A DNA stretch of 64,000 nt, taken from contig OX327697.1 in the NCBI GenBank assembly GCA_946807835.1, positions 9,377,001 through 9,441,000 on the forward strand, written 5' to 3'. Positions 11,100 to 23,278 of this stretch are shown piece by piece. Under the pieces are notes generated by a model, which ran no database searches, was not told the DNA's origin, and saw only the letters and a list, made by a program, of their open reading frames with translations. Each line of letters opens with the position of its first letter. The stretch's first letter is position 1. The position numbers were made by a program, and so were the translations under genes. The stretch comes from Ailanthus altissimus. Taxonomy: Eukaryota > Streptophyta > Magnoliopsida > Sapindales > Simaroubaceae.

Positions 11100-12808
11100 C
11101 CATACTTATACGGAAATTAGTTTTAACTTTTTACACTTTTTACCAAATAAAGTGTGAGTATATCCCTACTTTTAAGGATTGAATAGATGAAGATTATCAT
11201 ATTTAACCCATCATATTATCCTAAAGCTATCTTATTTTCCCTTAGAGCAGTATTGCAGTCTCCATTACAAACAACATAGTTTGGTGGATGAAATTTTACC
11301 CATTATACACCAATATGTACCATGTGTTCCCACTATTTGTACTTTTCACTAACAAAGTATTTTCATATCCTCACTTCTAAATTTTTTGCGTATTGTCAGT
11401 TATCATTAAAAAAATATTACATATTATAAGGGAATGATATTTTATGGGTGTCATAATTAACTATAGTTATTATATAAAAATATATTTTAAAAACAAATTA
11501 CAAACAACTTTATATGTGTTGTATCCCACTTAACATACTATGTATTTTCACTAACAAAGTGTTTGCAAATCTCCATATCTAAAAATTTTAAGCATTGTCA
11601 ATTATTAAGGGTGGGCATTATTCCCGTTCTTGACCCAACCCATCCTAAAATTTCAAAATGATAACATTAAACATAACTGAATTTAAATTTGAATTAATAA
11701 CATTTAATGTGATTAAAATCAAAATAAGATTTAAAATTATAATATTTATTGCAATTAAAATAAAAATTGAAATTGAAATTATAATATTTAATGTATATTA
11801 TTATGTTACTTTTCACTAACAAAATGTTTGTATATCCCCATATTTTAGATGTGGGGATATACAAACACTTTCTAAAAATTTTGTACATTGTCAGTTATCA
11901 TTTAAAGAATATTACATAATATAAGGGATGATATTTTATAGGTATCCTAATTAATTATGGTTAGTATAATTTTTTTTTAAAAAACGAATTACAAATAATT
12001 TTATCTACGTTGTATCTCACTTGACGTACCACATATTCCCACTATTTACTTTTTTTACCAACAAAGTTTTTGCATATCCTCACTTCTAAAAGTTCTGCGC
12101 ATTGTCAATTATCATTAAAATAATGTTACATATTATAAGGGGATGATATTTTATAAGTATCCTTATTAACTAGGTTATTATATATTGCTTTAAGACAAAC
12201 ATAATAACAAACAACTCCATGTATATTGTATCCTACTTAATATACCACATGTTCTCATTATTTGTACTTTTCACCAATAATGTATTTGTATATCCCCACT
12301 TTTAAAAATTTTGTGCATTGTTAGTTATTATTTAAAAAATATTATATATTATAAAGGGATGATATTTTATGAATTTTCTAATTAACCATGGTTATTATAT
12401 ATATATTTAAAAAAGAATTACAAATATCATTATATATGTTGTATCATATTTAACATACCACATGTTCTCACTATTTGTACTTTTTACCAACAAAGTTTTT
12501 GTAGGTCTGCACTTCTAAATTTTTTGCATGTTGTCAATTATCATTTAAAAAATGTTACATAATATAAGAATGATATTTTATAGGAGTTCTAATTAACCAT
12601 GGTTATTACATATATATATATTTTTTAAAAGAATTACAGACAACTTCATGTTCGTTGTATCTCACTTAACGTACCACGTGTTCCAACTATTTTTCACTTT
12701 TTACCAACAAAGTATTTGTATATCCTAATTTCTAAAAATTTTACGCTTTGTCAATTATCATTCAAAAATGTTTACATCTTTTAAGGAAATGATATTTCAT
12801 TCGTGTCC
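11100..12808 (+). repeat. ~215-bp tandem repeats
   Basis: The block GATATTTTATRGGTGTCC recurs at 11436, 11930, 12145, 12361, 12572 and 12791, a period of 211 to 219 bp, with one larger interval containing a small AT array (about 11640-11800). Each unit also holds a segment like CCCACTTAACATACTATG, TGTTCTCAC or its variants, and ACCAACAAAGT. The 22-bp minisatellite of 57745-61545 resembles part of this unit. No genes; 11694-11888 on the minus strand is an accidental frame. Confidence 0.85.
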
Positions 12809-14071
12809 TGGTGTATGCTATAGTAGTTAAGCATAAACGCCCGATATTGTATCAAGTAATGTAGGATTTTAAGTCCAGATATTATTTTTATAGGGACTAT
12901 GTGATCTAATTCTATCAATCAAGTATAAAATTATATCTACTTAACTTTTATTCAAAAAAATCAAAATAAAAATTGAATCTAATTAAACTAACACTATCAA
13001 AGTAAACTAAAACTACTCAAAAATAAGCGAAGATATAAATTCATCAATTGATAATAATCTAGGGTTTAGACTTATTCTCTAATATTTCATTGGATTCATT
13101 AACCTTTTTAGTTAATCTCTTAATACAAATTGATTAGCTTAGACATTAATCTCATCACAACTCTCTATCGATAGTCAAGTGACTATATTACGCATTCTAA
13201 CAACTACCTATATGTCTATGACAATCAGAATAGAATATAATTCATTAAGATCAAATCTAAATCAAACTAGACATGCCATCTAGGTATATTTCTATTATAC
13301 ATAAAACTCATAATTATTACCCTATGATCATGCATCAAACTACCATAGGCTAAACACATGAATTCCTTTGTCAAGTTCATCATGATTCCTCAATCATTCA
13401 TAATATTGCCCAAATATAATGAAATTATTAAATAAAATATATAATGAATCAATTACATGTATTAAGTTCATAAACTAAGAAAGTAAAAAAAATTCAACTG
13501 TATATTAGGTTCAAAAGTCTAACCCTAAAAATAAAAACTTAAGTCATGGTGAAATAAAAATCTCTAGAGCTTATCAAGAATAACATCATAAAAAATCATA
13601 GAAAATTAAAAAGATAAAGAGTTGAAGAGATAAAACTAATTTTTCTACAGTCTTTAATCTTCTAGTCTTCTTGATCCTCCAAAAATTGTTCTTTCTTTCT
13701 CTCTCTTATTCTCTCTCATCTTGATTCTTAAAATAGGCTTTTTGATATTCTATTTTATAGGTTTTATGTCTCCAATTTAGGGTAAAATATTAAATATAAG
13801 TCAGATTAGGATTACTATTCACAAACACTGTTCACGAGTTACAATTCACTCGTACTGTAGCTCATTACTGTAGCAATCTATTATAGTAGGATAGTATAGT
13901 AATTTAATTTTTTTTGCTTATTTTTATTAGACTTTTATCCCTATTTGCTCAATTGACTCAAAACCTATAAAATAAAAATAAAATATATTAAAAAGGCCAA
14001 ATAATCATAATTTCAGCAAACAAATATTAACCTTAAAAAATGAAAATATTAGACTTAATTAACTCATATCA
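12809..14071 (-). mobile_element. Solo gypsy-type LTR
   Basis: 1263 bp. On the minus strand it begins TGATATGAGTTAATTAAG and ends with a U5-like region finishing ...GCATACACCA. It interrupts a ~215-bp repeat unit: the text before it ends GTGTCC and the text after it resumes TAATTAACTATGG. The flanking pentamers TGTCC (12804-12808) and TGCTC (14072-14076) look like a mutated 5-bp target duplication. No internal region is present, so this is a solo LTR left by recombination. Superfamily is inferred from the U5 style only. Confidence 0.6.
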
Positions 14072-14819
14072 TGCTCTAATTAACTATGGTTATTATATTT
14101 TTTTTTTATACAAAAATTACAAACAACTTAATGTATGTTGTATCCCACTTGTATAAATAGAATCAATTGTTTAAGGATTTCTCACTAACTGTATTTTGCA
14201 TATATCCCCACTATAACTTGCCTCAATAGATGAAAGTAAAGATATTATCATAATTTAGTCTATTTTCCTAAGGTGTGGGTGCGCAATGACGTCTTGATGT
14301 ATTTTCCTACTTGTTTGGATGATGCTCCTAATATTTGTACGTTTCACCAATTAAAGGTGCTAGTATATTTCTACTTATAGATAATTGAATATTTGTATAA
14401 TTAATTAATCTTAATAAGTTAGAATAATATATAATTATGAATTGACTATTTGTATCTATTAATTATTAATTTGAATAAAATATTTTAGATATTTAACAAT
14501 TGTTTCAAATTATTATTTGTGTTTAATTTTTTCTATTTTCTCTTAAAATGATTTCAATTAGTCTATTACAATTATATATTACACCAATTATGAAAAACTA
14601 TTAAAATACTCGAATCTAATTTAATTCTATCTTGTCTAGTCTTAATTAATCTGATCAAATCATTCTCTTTAATATGGATTAACATGTTCAATAAATTATA
14701 CCAAATATTATTTTTTAAATAAATAATATATTATTAAAATGAGAAGTATGTCATATACAACCATGACCATGAGTGGTTATTCTGAAAGGTAAAATAAAAT
14801 ATATTTAATATAACAAGAA
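14072..14819 (+). repeat. End of the ~215-bp repeat block and AT-rich spacer
   Basis: 14072-14170 continues the repeat unit interrupted by the solo LTR, including its GTATGTTGTATCCCACTT segment. From about 14210 to 14819 I see only AT-rich unassigned sequence. Confidence 0.6.
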
Positions 14820-15390
14820 TTTGAATTTTAAACTTAATAGAATTGAAATTAGATTAGAATTATAAAATTTAATAGAATTAAAATTAAAATTATAACATTT
14901 AATGCAATTAAAATTAGAATTGGATTTGGAATTATAAAATGTAATGTAATTGAAATTGCAACTATGAAATGCAATATAATTGAAATTAAAATTAGAATCG
15001 AAATTAGAATTATAATATTAAATGAAATTAGAATTGCAAATACAAAATTTTATGTAATCAAAATTGGAATTGAATTTAAAATTAAAATTATTAAGAGAAT
15101 TGAAATTGGAATTATAACATTTAACGTAATTAAAATTGAAATTATATTTAAATTTATAATATTTAACGCAATTAAAATTGAAAATGGATTTGAAATTATA
15201 ATATTTAACGTAATTAAAATCAAAATTAGAATTAGAATTATAACATTAATGTAATTGAATTGAAATTAGAATCGAAATTATAACATTTAACGTAATTGAA
15301 ATTGAACTTAAATTTTGAATTGTAACATTAAACGAAATTAGAATTATAATATTAAATGTAATTAAATCTAGAATAGAAATTGAAATTAAA
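14820..15390 (+). repeat. AT-rich tandem array, reverse orientation
   Basis: Core ATAACATTTAACGTAATT with intervening hexamers of the RAAATT type. The unit length is mostly a multiple of six, so one frame stays open across 14964-15254. That frame encodes only a repetitive Ile/Lys/Glu peptide and is not treated as a gene. Confidence 0.85.
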
Positions 15391-15704
15391 ATTTTGCACC
15401 TCTCGCTCACAAATATAAGAAGGTATTCTCACTTTTTATATATTACGAGTTTACATTTATCTACATCCGAAATATAATATAATATAAGAGATGATATTTT
15501 ATGAGTGTCCTAAATAACCATGATTAATATAAAGTACCTAAAAAAAAAAAATACATCCACAACCTATTGTATGTAAGATGCGTTCTCCCTTTTTACACTT
15601 CTCACCCACAAATATAAGAGGGTGTTTCCACTTTTTCATAAATTATAGGCTTGTATTTATCTGCACAATAAATGTAACATAACAATAGGGATGATATTTT
15701 ATGG
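15391..15704 (+). repeat. ~200-bp repeats, left part (interrupted by the gypsy element)
   Basis: Two units with GATATTTTATGRGTGTC at 15493 and 15693. They are relatives of the ~215-bp repeat. The second unit is split by the gypsy insertion and resumes at 27693. Confidence 0.75.
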
Positions 15705-15709
15705 GTGTC

Positions 15710-17143
15710 TGATGAACACTTAAAATTACACATTTAATAAGAGTTTTACATGATTGTTTTGTATTACTAGTATATTTAATTTTCTTAACTTAAGTATGTT
15801 TATAATATTGTACTTAATTATCTTTTAACTATTTTGTGGCAGGTTCGGTAAAATGGGCATAACTTTCTACTTAAAGATCCAATTGAGGTGATTTTTGATC
15901 ATGTGCAGAGCTAACTCAATGGGCTAACATATTGGATTTCACAAAGTATTGGAAATTCAAGTGTTTAGAGGGTGAAAAATGGCCTAGAACAGAATTGATC
16001 TGCAGTACATGCCCAGTTTGAACAGTTATCAGTATTTGGCCCATAACTATAGAAATACGTATCTAATACGTATGAGATCACTCAATTTGGAAAGATAAGA
16101 GACTTATCTACAACTTGTATGTTTTGAGTGACAGCTAATTCGGATCACATCAATTCCAAATTGGATAATCAAGTGGGTGCCCAAGTGATAATGAATGCAA
16201 ATTATTTTGCCACCATTCTTGACTTTCATCAACCAAGTGGTTCCCTCCAAATTTGTCTCGATTTATCCATGTTTTTCTATAAATAGGTGGCTTTTTTATG
16301 CCTAAAGGATGTAATTAGAAAGTTAGAATTTAGTTCAAAATACTTTTCCTTTGTATCCATTTCCTTGTACTATTATTTCTCTTGTTTACTATTAAGTCAT
16401 CTTATTTCTTCTTCCATTTCTTTTCTTTTCATTTAGTTTTATTATGTCCAAATAATTTTTTTTAAGCTAAGGTAAAAGGGTGAAGCTCTTGGCAAGGTAA
16501 TAAGATATGTTTAATATTTATTCATGAATTTAATGCTTCATTTTTAAGTTATGCAAAATATATATGATGTATTTATTTTATTTGTAGAATTAATACCCTT
16601 TCTTCTAAAGTGGTGATTCTTGATTTATTATTGACAAACTTAATACTTGGCACAATAAATTCTTGAAACCATTTACAAGATTTGGTTTATATAACCTTTC
16701 TTGTAAAGTGGGAGTCTTGATTTATTGTAGACAAATATAAAGATTGGCATAATAAATACTTGAACCCATTTATAAGATTTGGTGTATAATAATTGAAAGA
16801 AATAAATACTAATCAATATATAAATGATGATGAACTTTAATTGCTATATTTTTCGGTTGGAACCTTCTTTGTGTGAGGATTCCAATTGAGTTATAGAAAA
16901 AAAAATTAAATATATTCTTACTTCTTATGCCAAGAGTGAATCCCTATAACCTTAGCTTTTTATTTGAATTGGTTAATTGAAATAATATTTGCAAATATCT
17001 TATACTGTATTAATTATCTTAAAAGTGTTTATAATTTGGAATTTTAATTCTACTTCCCTGTGGATCGACCCCGTTCTCATCGGGTTATTTATTACTTCGA
17101 CAATCCTGAACTTGGAAATAACTTCTATATTCTGGACGTGTTA
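15710..17143 (+). mobile_element. Gypsy 5' LTR
   Basis: 1434 bp, starts TGATGAACACTT and ends GTGTTA (the 3' LTR ends GTGTCA). Pairs with 26253-27687. A part of this LTR is also present inverted at 32853-33436. TATAAATAGG at about 16278 is a plausible core promoter, with transcription starting shortly downstream. Confidence 0.93.
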
Positions 17144-17149
17144 AGTTTT

Positions 17150-17167
17150 TGGCGCCATTGCCGGGGA
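17150..17167 (+). other. Gypsy primer binding site (tRNA-Asp)
   Basis: TGGCGCCATTGCCGGGGA, six bases after the LTR. It is complementary, with at most one mismatch, to the 3' end of plant tRNA-Asp, the primer typical of Athila/Tat-type elements. Confidence 0.85.
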
Positions 17168-17217
17168 CATAACGTTAATATTTTGTTTTATTGTTATTTG
17201 TTTGTTTATTTTATTTT

Positions 17218-17520
17218 CATGGAAGGCTGAGCCTCATACTCGTTATTTATTATTCGTTTTTTTATTTTTATTTTTATTTTTTATTTTTTATTTTCATGAA
17301 AGGCCGAGCCTCCTAACGTACTTTATTTATTATTCTATTTTTATTTTCGCGGAAGGCTGAGCCTCCTACTCTTTATTTCGTTTATTTATTATTTTTTTAC
17401 TTTTTATTTTCGTTTTTTTTAATTTTCATAGAAGGCCGAGCCTCCTAACGTACTTTACTTTATTTATTATTCACCTTTTATTTTCGCTTTTTATTTTAAT
17501 GGAAGGCTAAGCCTCCTACT
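17218..17520 (+). repeat. Five-copy hairpin repeat in the gypsy leader
   Basis: GGAAGGCTGAGCCTC or a close variant occurs at about 17221, 17300, 17351, 17430 and 17501, separated by T-rich runs. Each copy folds as AGGCT/AGCCT. Copies 2 and 4 share GCCGAGCCTCCTAACGTACT, while 1, 3 and 5 share CTRAGCCTC.TACT, so the array grew as a two-unit block. It lies between the primer site and the gag start at 17631. Role unknown. Confidence 0.8.
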
Positions 17521-17630
17521 ATTTATTTATATATTTTATTTACTTGTGTGTAATATTTTATTTTATTTACCTGTGCTTAATATTTTATTTGTATTATTTA
17601 TTGTTATTGTATTTTGTTTTATTTCTTTTT

Positions 17631-19331
17631 ATGAGCGGTTGGTTTCGAGATCCTAATTCTCATCGTTTAGTAAAAGGTAATTTCGAAACTTCCTTTGATA
17701 ATTTGTTAGATTCTCCTTCATCTTCTCATTCTTGACCAAATAACACCATGAGCGAAAATCAAATTGAGGGACTCATAGACCCAGGGGACAATCAGTCCCA
17801 ACATAATGACCATAACTGACCTAGGACACTTAGAGACTATATGAACCCTACACGAACCGGTGCACCATCTTGTTTAATTTTTCCACCGGATGCAACGCAT
17901 TTTAATTTTAAGTCAGGCATTATCCAACTTTTACCCACTTTTCATGGCTTAGATGCAGAGAACCCTTATCTACATCTAAGAGAATTTGAAGAAGTGTGTA
18001 ACACGTATAATGATCAAAATTGTAGCATGAACACAATTCGACTTAAGCTTTTCCCTTTTTCTTTAAAAGATAAAGTTAAAACATGGCTACAAAACCTTAG
18101 GCCATGATCCATTTCTTTATGGGATAAGATGCAACAACAATTCCTGAAAAAGTTTTTTCCCTCCCATAGAACAAATTCTTTCAAAAGACAAATCACCACT
18201 TTTGCCCAAAAACCAGGAGAGACCCTTTACCAATGTTGGGAAAGGTATAAAGAATTACTTAATACCTGTCCCCATCATGGTTTTAAAACATGGAGAGTAG
18301 TCTCAAATTTCTATGAGAGCTTAACACCTCAAGTTAGGCAAATGGTAGAAATGATGTGTAATGGAACATTTGAGAAAAAAGACCCAGAAGAGGCAATGAA
18401 CTATCTTGACTTACTAGCAGAAAATGCTCAAAATTGGGACACTGCTAGTACCTGTGAGGCACCTAACAAAAATCAAACCACTACATCTAGTGGGGGTATT
18501 TATCATCTTAAGGAAGACCATGACCTTCAAGCCAAATTAGCATCCCTTGCTAGAAAAGTCGAAACCTTAGAAATGAAAAAGAGTGGTCAAATAAAATCTG
18601 TTCAAGAAATTGTGTGTCACATTTGTGAAACCCATGATCACTCTACCAATGATTGCCCAACTTTGCCTGCATTTAGGGAATGTCTCCATGAACAAGCCAA
18701 TGTTCTAAACACGTTCAAATGGTCAAACAATAACCCATATTCATAAAACTATAATCTTGGATGGCGAAATCACCCAAATTTTAGTTGGAGGAATGACACT
18801 CAACCACAGGCCTCGCAACCACATTTCCAACCACACCAAAATTTTCAAAACCATCAAGGTTATGCACCATATGTCCCACCTCCTAGGAAAAATCTTGAAG
18901 AAACTTTGCATACGTTCATTGAAAAGTAAGAGTCTGTTAATTCTCAAAATGCTTAAACATTTGCTGATTTGAAAGATACTCTTGCTAAATTTGCATCTGC
19001 ACTGAACATTCATGAGAAAGGAAAATTTCCTTCTCAACCACAGCCAAACCCCAAAGGACAACATAACACAAATGTATGTAGTTCAGGAAACCAACACATG
19101 GATCAAGTTAAAGCAGTTATCACTCTTCGGAGTGGTAAAATTGTTGAAAAAGAAATTCCTAAACCTCATGAGGGCGATGAATCAATCTCTAAGGGTAAGG
19201 AAAGTGTTGAACCTACACTTAATGAAGAAAACACTAAACCCTCACCTCCACCCCCATTTCCTCATGCATTACGTAATACTAAGAAGATGAATCACAATCC
19301 TGAAATTTTTGAAATCTTCAAATAGGTAAAA
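17631..19331 (+). pseudogene. Gypsy gag (capsid/nucleocapsid), interrupted by stops
   Basis: Structural protein of the gypsy element. The likely start is ATG 17631 (MSGWFRDPNSH), in frame with everything that follows to integrase. The retrotransposon gag domain is clear at about 17850-18430 (NPYLHLREFEEVC, LFPFSLKDKVKTWL, and after one stop FFPSHRTNSFKRQI and GETLYQCWERYKELL). A CHIC-type zinc knuckle (CHICETHDHSTNDCP) lies at 18618-18662. A Pro/Gln/Asn-rich tail follows, with YNLGWRNHPNFSW at 18750-18790. The frame stays open apart from nonsense codons at about 17733, 17817, 18105, 18744, 18927, 18954 and 19323. These have the form expected from CAA, CAG, CGA or TGG changed by a transition, with 18744 least certain. 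No frameshift is needed. Confidence 0.88.
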
Positions 19332-19385
19332 GTTAATATTCCTTTACTGGATGCTATTAAACAGGTTCCATCTTATGCAAAATTT

Positions 19386-20216
19386 TTGAAAGACTTATGC
19401 ACAGTAAAAAGAAAACTGAATGTGAAAAAGAAAGTATTTTTAGCTGAACAAGTAAGTGCCATTCTTCAGAATAATAATTCTTTGAAATATAAAGACCCTG
19501 GTTGTCCTACAATTTCATGTATTATTGGAAGTCATAAAATTGAACAAGCCTTACTTGATCTTGGTGCTAGTGTGAATTTATTGCCGTATTCAGTTTATCA
19601 GCAGCTCAATCTCAGGGAGTTAAAATCAACATCTGTAACTCTTTTACTTGCCGATAGATCAATAAAAGTACCAAGAGAGACAATGGAGGATGTCTTAGTT
19701 CAAGTTGATAAATTCATATATCCTGTGGATTTTATCGTCTTGGACACAGAACCTGTCAAAGGATGTAATCCGATACCTGTTATTTTAGGTCGTCCATTTT
19801 TAGCAACTTCTAACACTTTGATTAATTGCAGGAATGGAGTAATGAAGCTTTCATTTGAAAACATGACACTTAAACTCAATGTTTTTAATATGTGTAAGCA
19901 ACCATATGAAGAGGAGGATGAAAGTGAAGAAGGTGACATGATTGAAATTATTGTGGAGGATCATATTCAAAAAGGGAGTTCTACCGATCCCTTAGAAATA
20001 TGTTTAATAAATTCATTTGAGTCAAATATACAATTAGATCCTGAAATATCTGACATATGTTCTTTACTTGACTGTGCACAGGTGATTGAAAATAAAAGAT
20101 GGAAACTAAAGTTTGAAGAATTGGGAGAAAATGAGGATAAAAAGAACGAAATTTCAAAGTTGGAGTTAAAACCTCTGCCTGAAGGACTAAAATATGCATT
20201 TCTTGAAGAGAAATAA
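19386..20216 (+). pseudogene. Gypsy aspartic protease region
   Basis: Continues in the gag frame. The protease active site reads ALLDLGASVNLLP, with D-L-G-A at 19557-19568, the form usual in Athila-type elements, where Leu replaces the Ser/Thr of classical DSG/DTG. The flap and second half follow (DFIVLDTEP, then VILGRPFLATSNTLI at about 19780-19825), ending in an acidic linker rich in Glu/Asp that connects to reverse transcriptase. The stop at 20214-20216 is TAA in the position of a likely CAA. Without it, protease and RT form a single polyprotein. Confidence 0.87.
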
Positions 20217-20225
20217 ACTTACCCC

Positions 20226-21100
20226 GTGGTAATCGCTTCTACACTCACAAGTGAACAAGAAGATAAGTTGATTAAATTATTGAAAATGCATAAAAATGCA
20301 ATTAGGTGGACTTTAAAAGACATAAATGGTATTAATCCTTTGATTTGCACACATAGAATACACCTAAAGGATAATGCCAAAACTTCCCAACAACCTCAAA
20401 GGAGATTAAATCCACATATGAAAGAGGTAGTGAGAGCTGAGGTTCTCAAATTACTTGAAGTAGGAATCATCTATCCGATCTCAGATAGTAAGTGGGTAAG
20501 TCCTACTCAAGTAGTACCAAAAAAATCTAGAATCACAGTTATTGAAAATAAAAAAAGTGAGTTAATACCAACTCGAGTCTCATCTAGTTGGAGGATGTGC
20601 ATAGATTATAGAAAATTGAACTTGGCTACTAGAAAAGACCATTTTTCTTTACCATTCCTTGATCAGATTATAGAAAGAGTAACAGGACATCCCTACTATT
20701 GCTTTCTAGATGGTTACTCTGGCTATTATCAAATTCCTATAGCACTAGAGGACCAAGAAAAGACTACATTCACATGTCCTTTTGGAACCTTTGCTTTTAG
20801 AAGAATGCCCTTTGGACTTTGTAATACCCCAGCAACATTTCAGAGATGTATGTTAAGCATTTTTAGTGACATGATTGAGCATTATTTAGAAGTTTTCATG
20901 GATGATTTAACTGTGTTTGAAAATTCTTTTGATAATTGTCTTGAAAACTTAGAAAATGTCTTAAAAAGATGTGAAGAAAAGAGTCTTGTATTGAACTGAA
21001 AAAAATGTCATTACATGGTTACTTCTGGAATTATTTTGGGACATATAGTATCTTCTAAAGGAATTGAAGTGGATAAGGCAAAAGTTGAACTCATTACACA
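20226..21100 (+). pseudogene. Gypsy reverse transcriptase
   Basis: Ty3/gypsy RT in the same frame as gag. Recognisable blocks in order are SKWVSPTQVVPKKS, SSWRMCIDYRKLNLAT, FSLPFLDQIIERV, CFLDGYSGYYQIPI, TFTCPFGTFAFRRMPFGL and the catalytic F-M-D-D at 20895-20906. All three catalytic aspartates (the one in FLDGYSGY and the pair in FMDD) are still present. One stop, TGA at 20997-20999, sits where TGG (Trp) is expected. The connection domain ([14 protein letters not shown], then [18 protein letters not shown]) follows from 21015. The FMDD form and the protease type point to the Athila/Tat side of plant gypsy elements. Confidence 0.92.
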
Positions 21101-21917
21101 TTTGCCTCCACCAAAAACAGTCAGAGAAGTCCGATCCTTTTTAGGACATGCTGGATTCTATAAGAGGTTCATAAAAAACTTTAGTGCTATATCTAAACCT
21201 CTTTGTAACCTCTTAGCAAAAGATGTATCATTTAAGTGGACTCAAGAGTGTCAAAATTTGTTTGAAAAATTAATTGGCCTCTTAATATCTGCTCCTATCA
21301 TACAATCTCCTGACTGGTCTTTACCTTTTGAGCTCATGTGTGATGCTAGTAACTATGCAGTTGGTGCTGTATTAGGACAAAGAAAGGAAGGTAAATCCTA
21401 TGTAATTTATTACGCAAGTAGAACTTTAAACAGTGCACAAATGAATTACACAACAACTGAAAAAGAACTACTTGCTGTAATATTTGCATTAGACAAATTT
21501 CGTTCTTACTTAATTGGTTCTTCAACTATTGTATTTACTGATCATGCTGCTGTAAGGTACTTAATGTCAAAACAGGATGCAAAACCAAGACTGATTCGAT
21601 GGATTCTATTGCTTCAAGAATTTATTATCACTATCAAGGATAAGAAGGGAGCTGAGAATGTTATTGCAGATCACTTATCAAGACTCACACCAGATTCATC
21701 AACAGAAATAACACCTATTAATGATTCTTTTCTCGATGAATTTTTATTTTCTACTGTTACAATGCCCTGGTATGCTAATATTGTTAATTTTCTTGTAATA
21801 GGAGAAATGCCACCTCAATGGAATGCTCAAGACAAAAGAAAATTTTTAACGGAGGTGAGAAAGTTTTATTGGGATGATCCTTATCTATTTAAATATTATC
21901 GTGATCAAATATTTTGA
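21100..21917 (+). pseudogene. Gypsy RNase H domain and linker
   Basis: RNase H part of the polyprotein, fused to RT. It shows [49 protein letters not shown] and [11 protein letters not shown], so the acidic residues of the active site are in place. After it comes the tether [19 protein letters not shown] that leads to integrase in this group. The only interruption is TGA at 21915-21917, where CGA (Arg) would continue the frame. I see no second, archaeal-type RNase H, which is found in some Tat elements. Confidence 0.88.
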
Positions 21918-23064
21918 AGATGCATACCCGACAATGAGGTAAATAAAGTTATTGAATTTTGTCATTCTGAAGCATGTGGGGGACATTTCTCATCAAAGAA
22001 AACAGCTGCAAAAATCTTGCAGTGTGGATTTTATTGGCCCACTTTATTTAAAGATACACATGCATTTTGTATAACTTGTGAAAATTGTCAAAAGTTGGGA
22101 TCAATTTCAAAACGAAACATGATGCCTTTGAACCCCATTCTTGTTATTGAAATCTTTGATTGTTGGGGGATAGATTTCATGGGACCATTTCCGTTATCAT
22201 TTGGATTTACGTATATCTTAGTTGCAGTAGATTATGTCTCAAAATGGATTGAGGCTATTCCATGTCGAAATAATGACCATAAAACAGTCATGAAATTTTT
22301 GAAAGAAAATATCTTAAGTCGATTTGGAATCCCTCGAGCCATTATAAGTGATGGGGGTAAGCATTTATGTAATAGACCATTTGAAACATTGGTAAAAAAA
22401 ATATGGTATTACTCATAAAGTTGCCACCCCTTATCATCCTCAGACAAGTGGACAAGTTGAATTAGCAAATAGGGAGATAAAACAAATTTTAGAAAAAACT
22501 GTAAACCCAAATCGCAAAGATTGGTCTTTAAGACTAATTGATGCACTGTGGCTTATCGAACTGCTTTTAAAACTTCATTGGGTATGTCTCCCTATAGGAT
22601 AGTTTATGGAAAACCTTGTAACTTACCTGTGAAACTTGAGCATAAAGCCTACTGGGCTATTAAAACTTTCAATGAAAATCTTGATTCTGCTGGACACATA
22701 CGTAAATTACAAATAAATGAACTTGAAGAATTGAGAAATGATGCATATGAGAATTCAAAAATTCATAAAGCTAAAATTAAAGCCTTTCATGATACAAAAA
22801 ATTCAGAGAAAAACATTTGACATTGGTTAGAAGGTTTTGCTTGATAATTCTCGACTTCACATATTCCCTGAAAAATTAAGATCAAGATGGAGTGGCCCTT
22901 TTATTGTGAAACATGTGTACCCTTATGGAACAATTGACATTGAAAATCCTAGAAATGGGAATGTGTTTAAGGTAAATGGGCAAAGACTCAAGCCGTTTCT
23001 AGAAAATCAAGCTTTTCATGAAGAATTTACGTTCCTATCGGATCCTTGTTACGAGACCAATTAA
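21918..23064 (+). pseudogene. Gypsy integrase
   Basis: Integrase with an HHCC zinc domain (HSEACGGH, then ITCENCQK at about 22070-22093), the DDE core and a C-terminal domain ending [11 protein letters not shown]. Catalytic residues are visible: Asp 22173-22175 (GIDFMGPFP), Asp 22350-22352 (IISDGG) and Glu 22459-22461 (QVELANREI), with the expected 35-residue spacing. It is damaged by an extra A in the A-run at about 22392-22399. A missing base near 22545 (DALW to AYRT) restores the frame. A third shift near 22815 precedes the C-terminal part, which also holds a stop near 22830. There is no chromodomain, as expected for Athila/Tat. Confidence 0.9.
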
Positions 23065-23278
23065 TCTTTGTTTTATATATTTTCATATTTATATATATTT
23101 ATTCTTCTTCTAACATTTTTTTTTTACTTGCAGGTTAATTTAGTAGTTTTGTTAAAGTTTTGTTTTGCACCCCGGTTAAGTGGCGGATAACGGTACTCCG
23201 TGATATTTCAAATCGGTTTTGTCAGTTTTCCATAATTACTGATATCTTCTCTTCTTTCCCCTTTTCTAAAAAAAAAAA
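23065..23278 (+). promoter_or_regulatory. Intergenic region with 3' splice acceptor
   Basis: A pyrimidine tract ending TTTTTTTTTACTTGCAG at 23117-23133, followed by GTTAATT, is a strong plant-style 3' splice acceptor. It lies between pol and the next ORF, the place where Athila-type elements splice to express an env-like ORF. A splice donor was not identified. TTATATATATTTATT at about 23087 could alternatively serve as a TATA box. Splicing is inferred, not shown. Confidence 0.45.

Noticed and set aside
18741..19064. 107-codon frame on the minus strand
   Set aside because: Antisense shadow of the gypsy gag, whose own frame reads the conserved NHPNFSW region.
19012..19290. 92-codon plus-strand frame overlapping gag
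   Set aside because: Alternative frame of gag; the main frame from 17631 continues through it to protease.
21100..21917. Second (archaeal-type) RNase H as in some Tat elements
   Set aside because: Only one RNase H domain is readable between RT and integrase.
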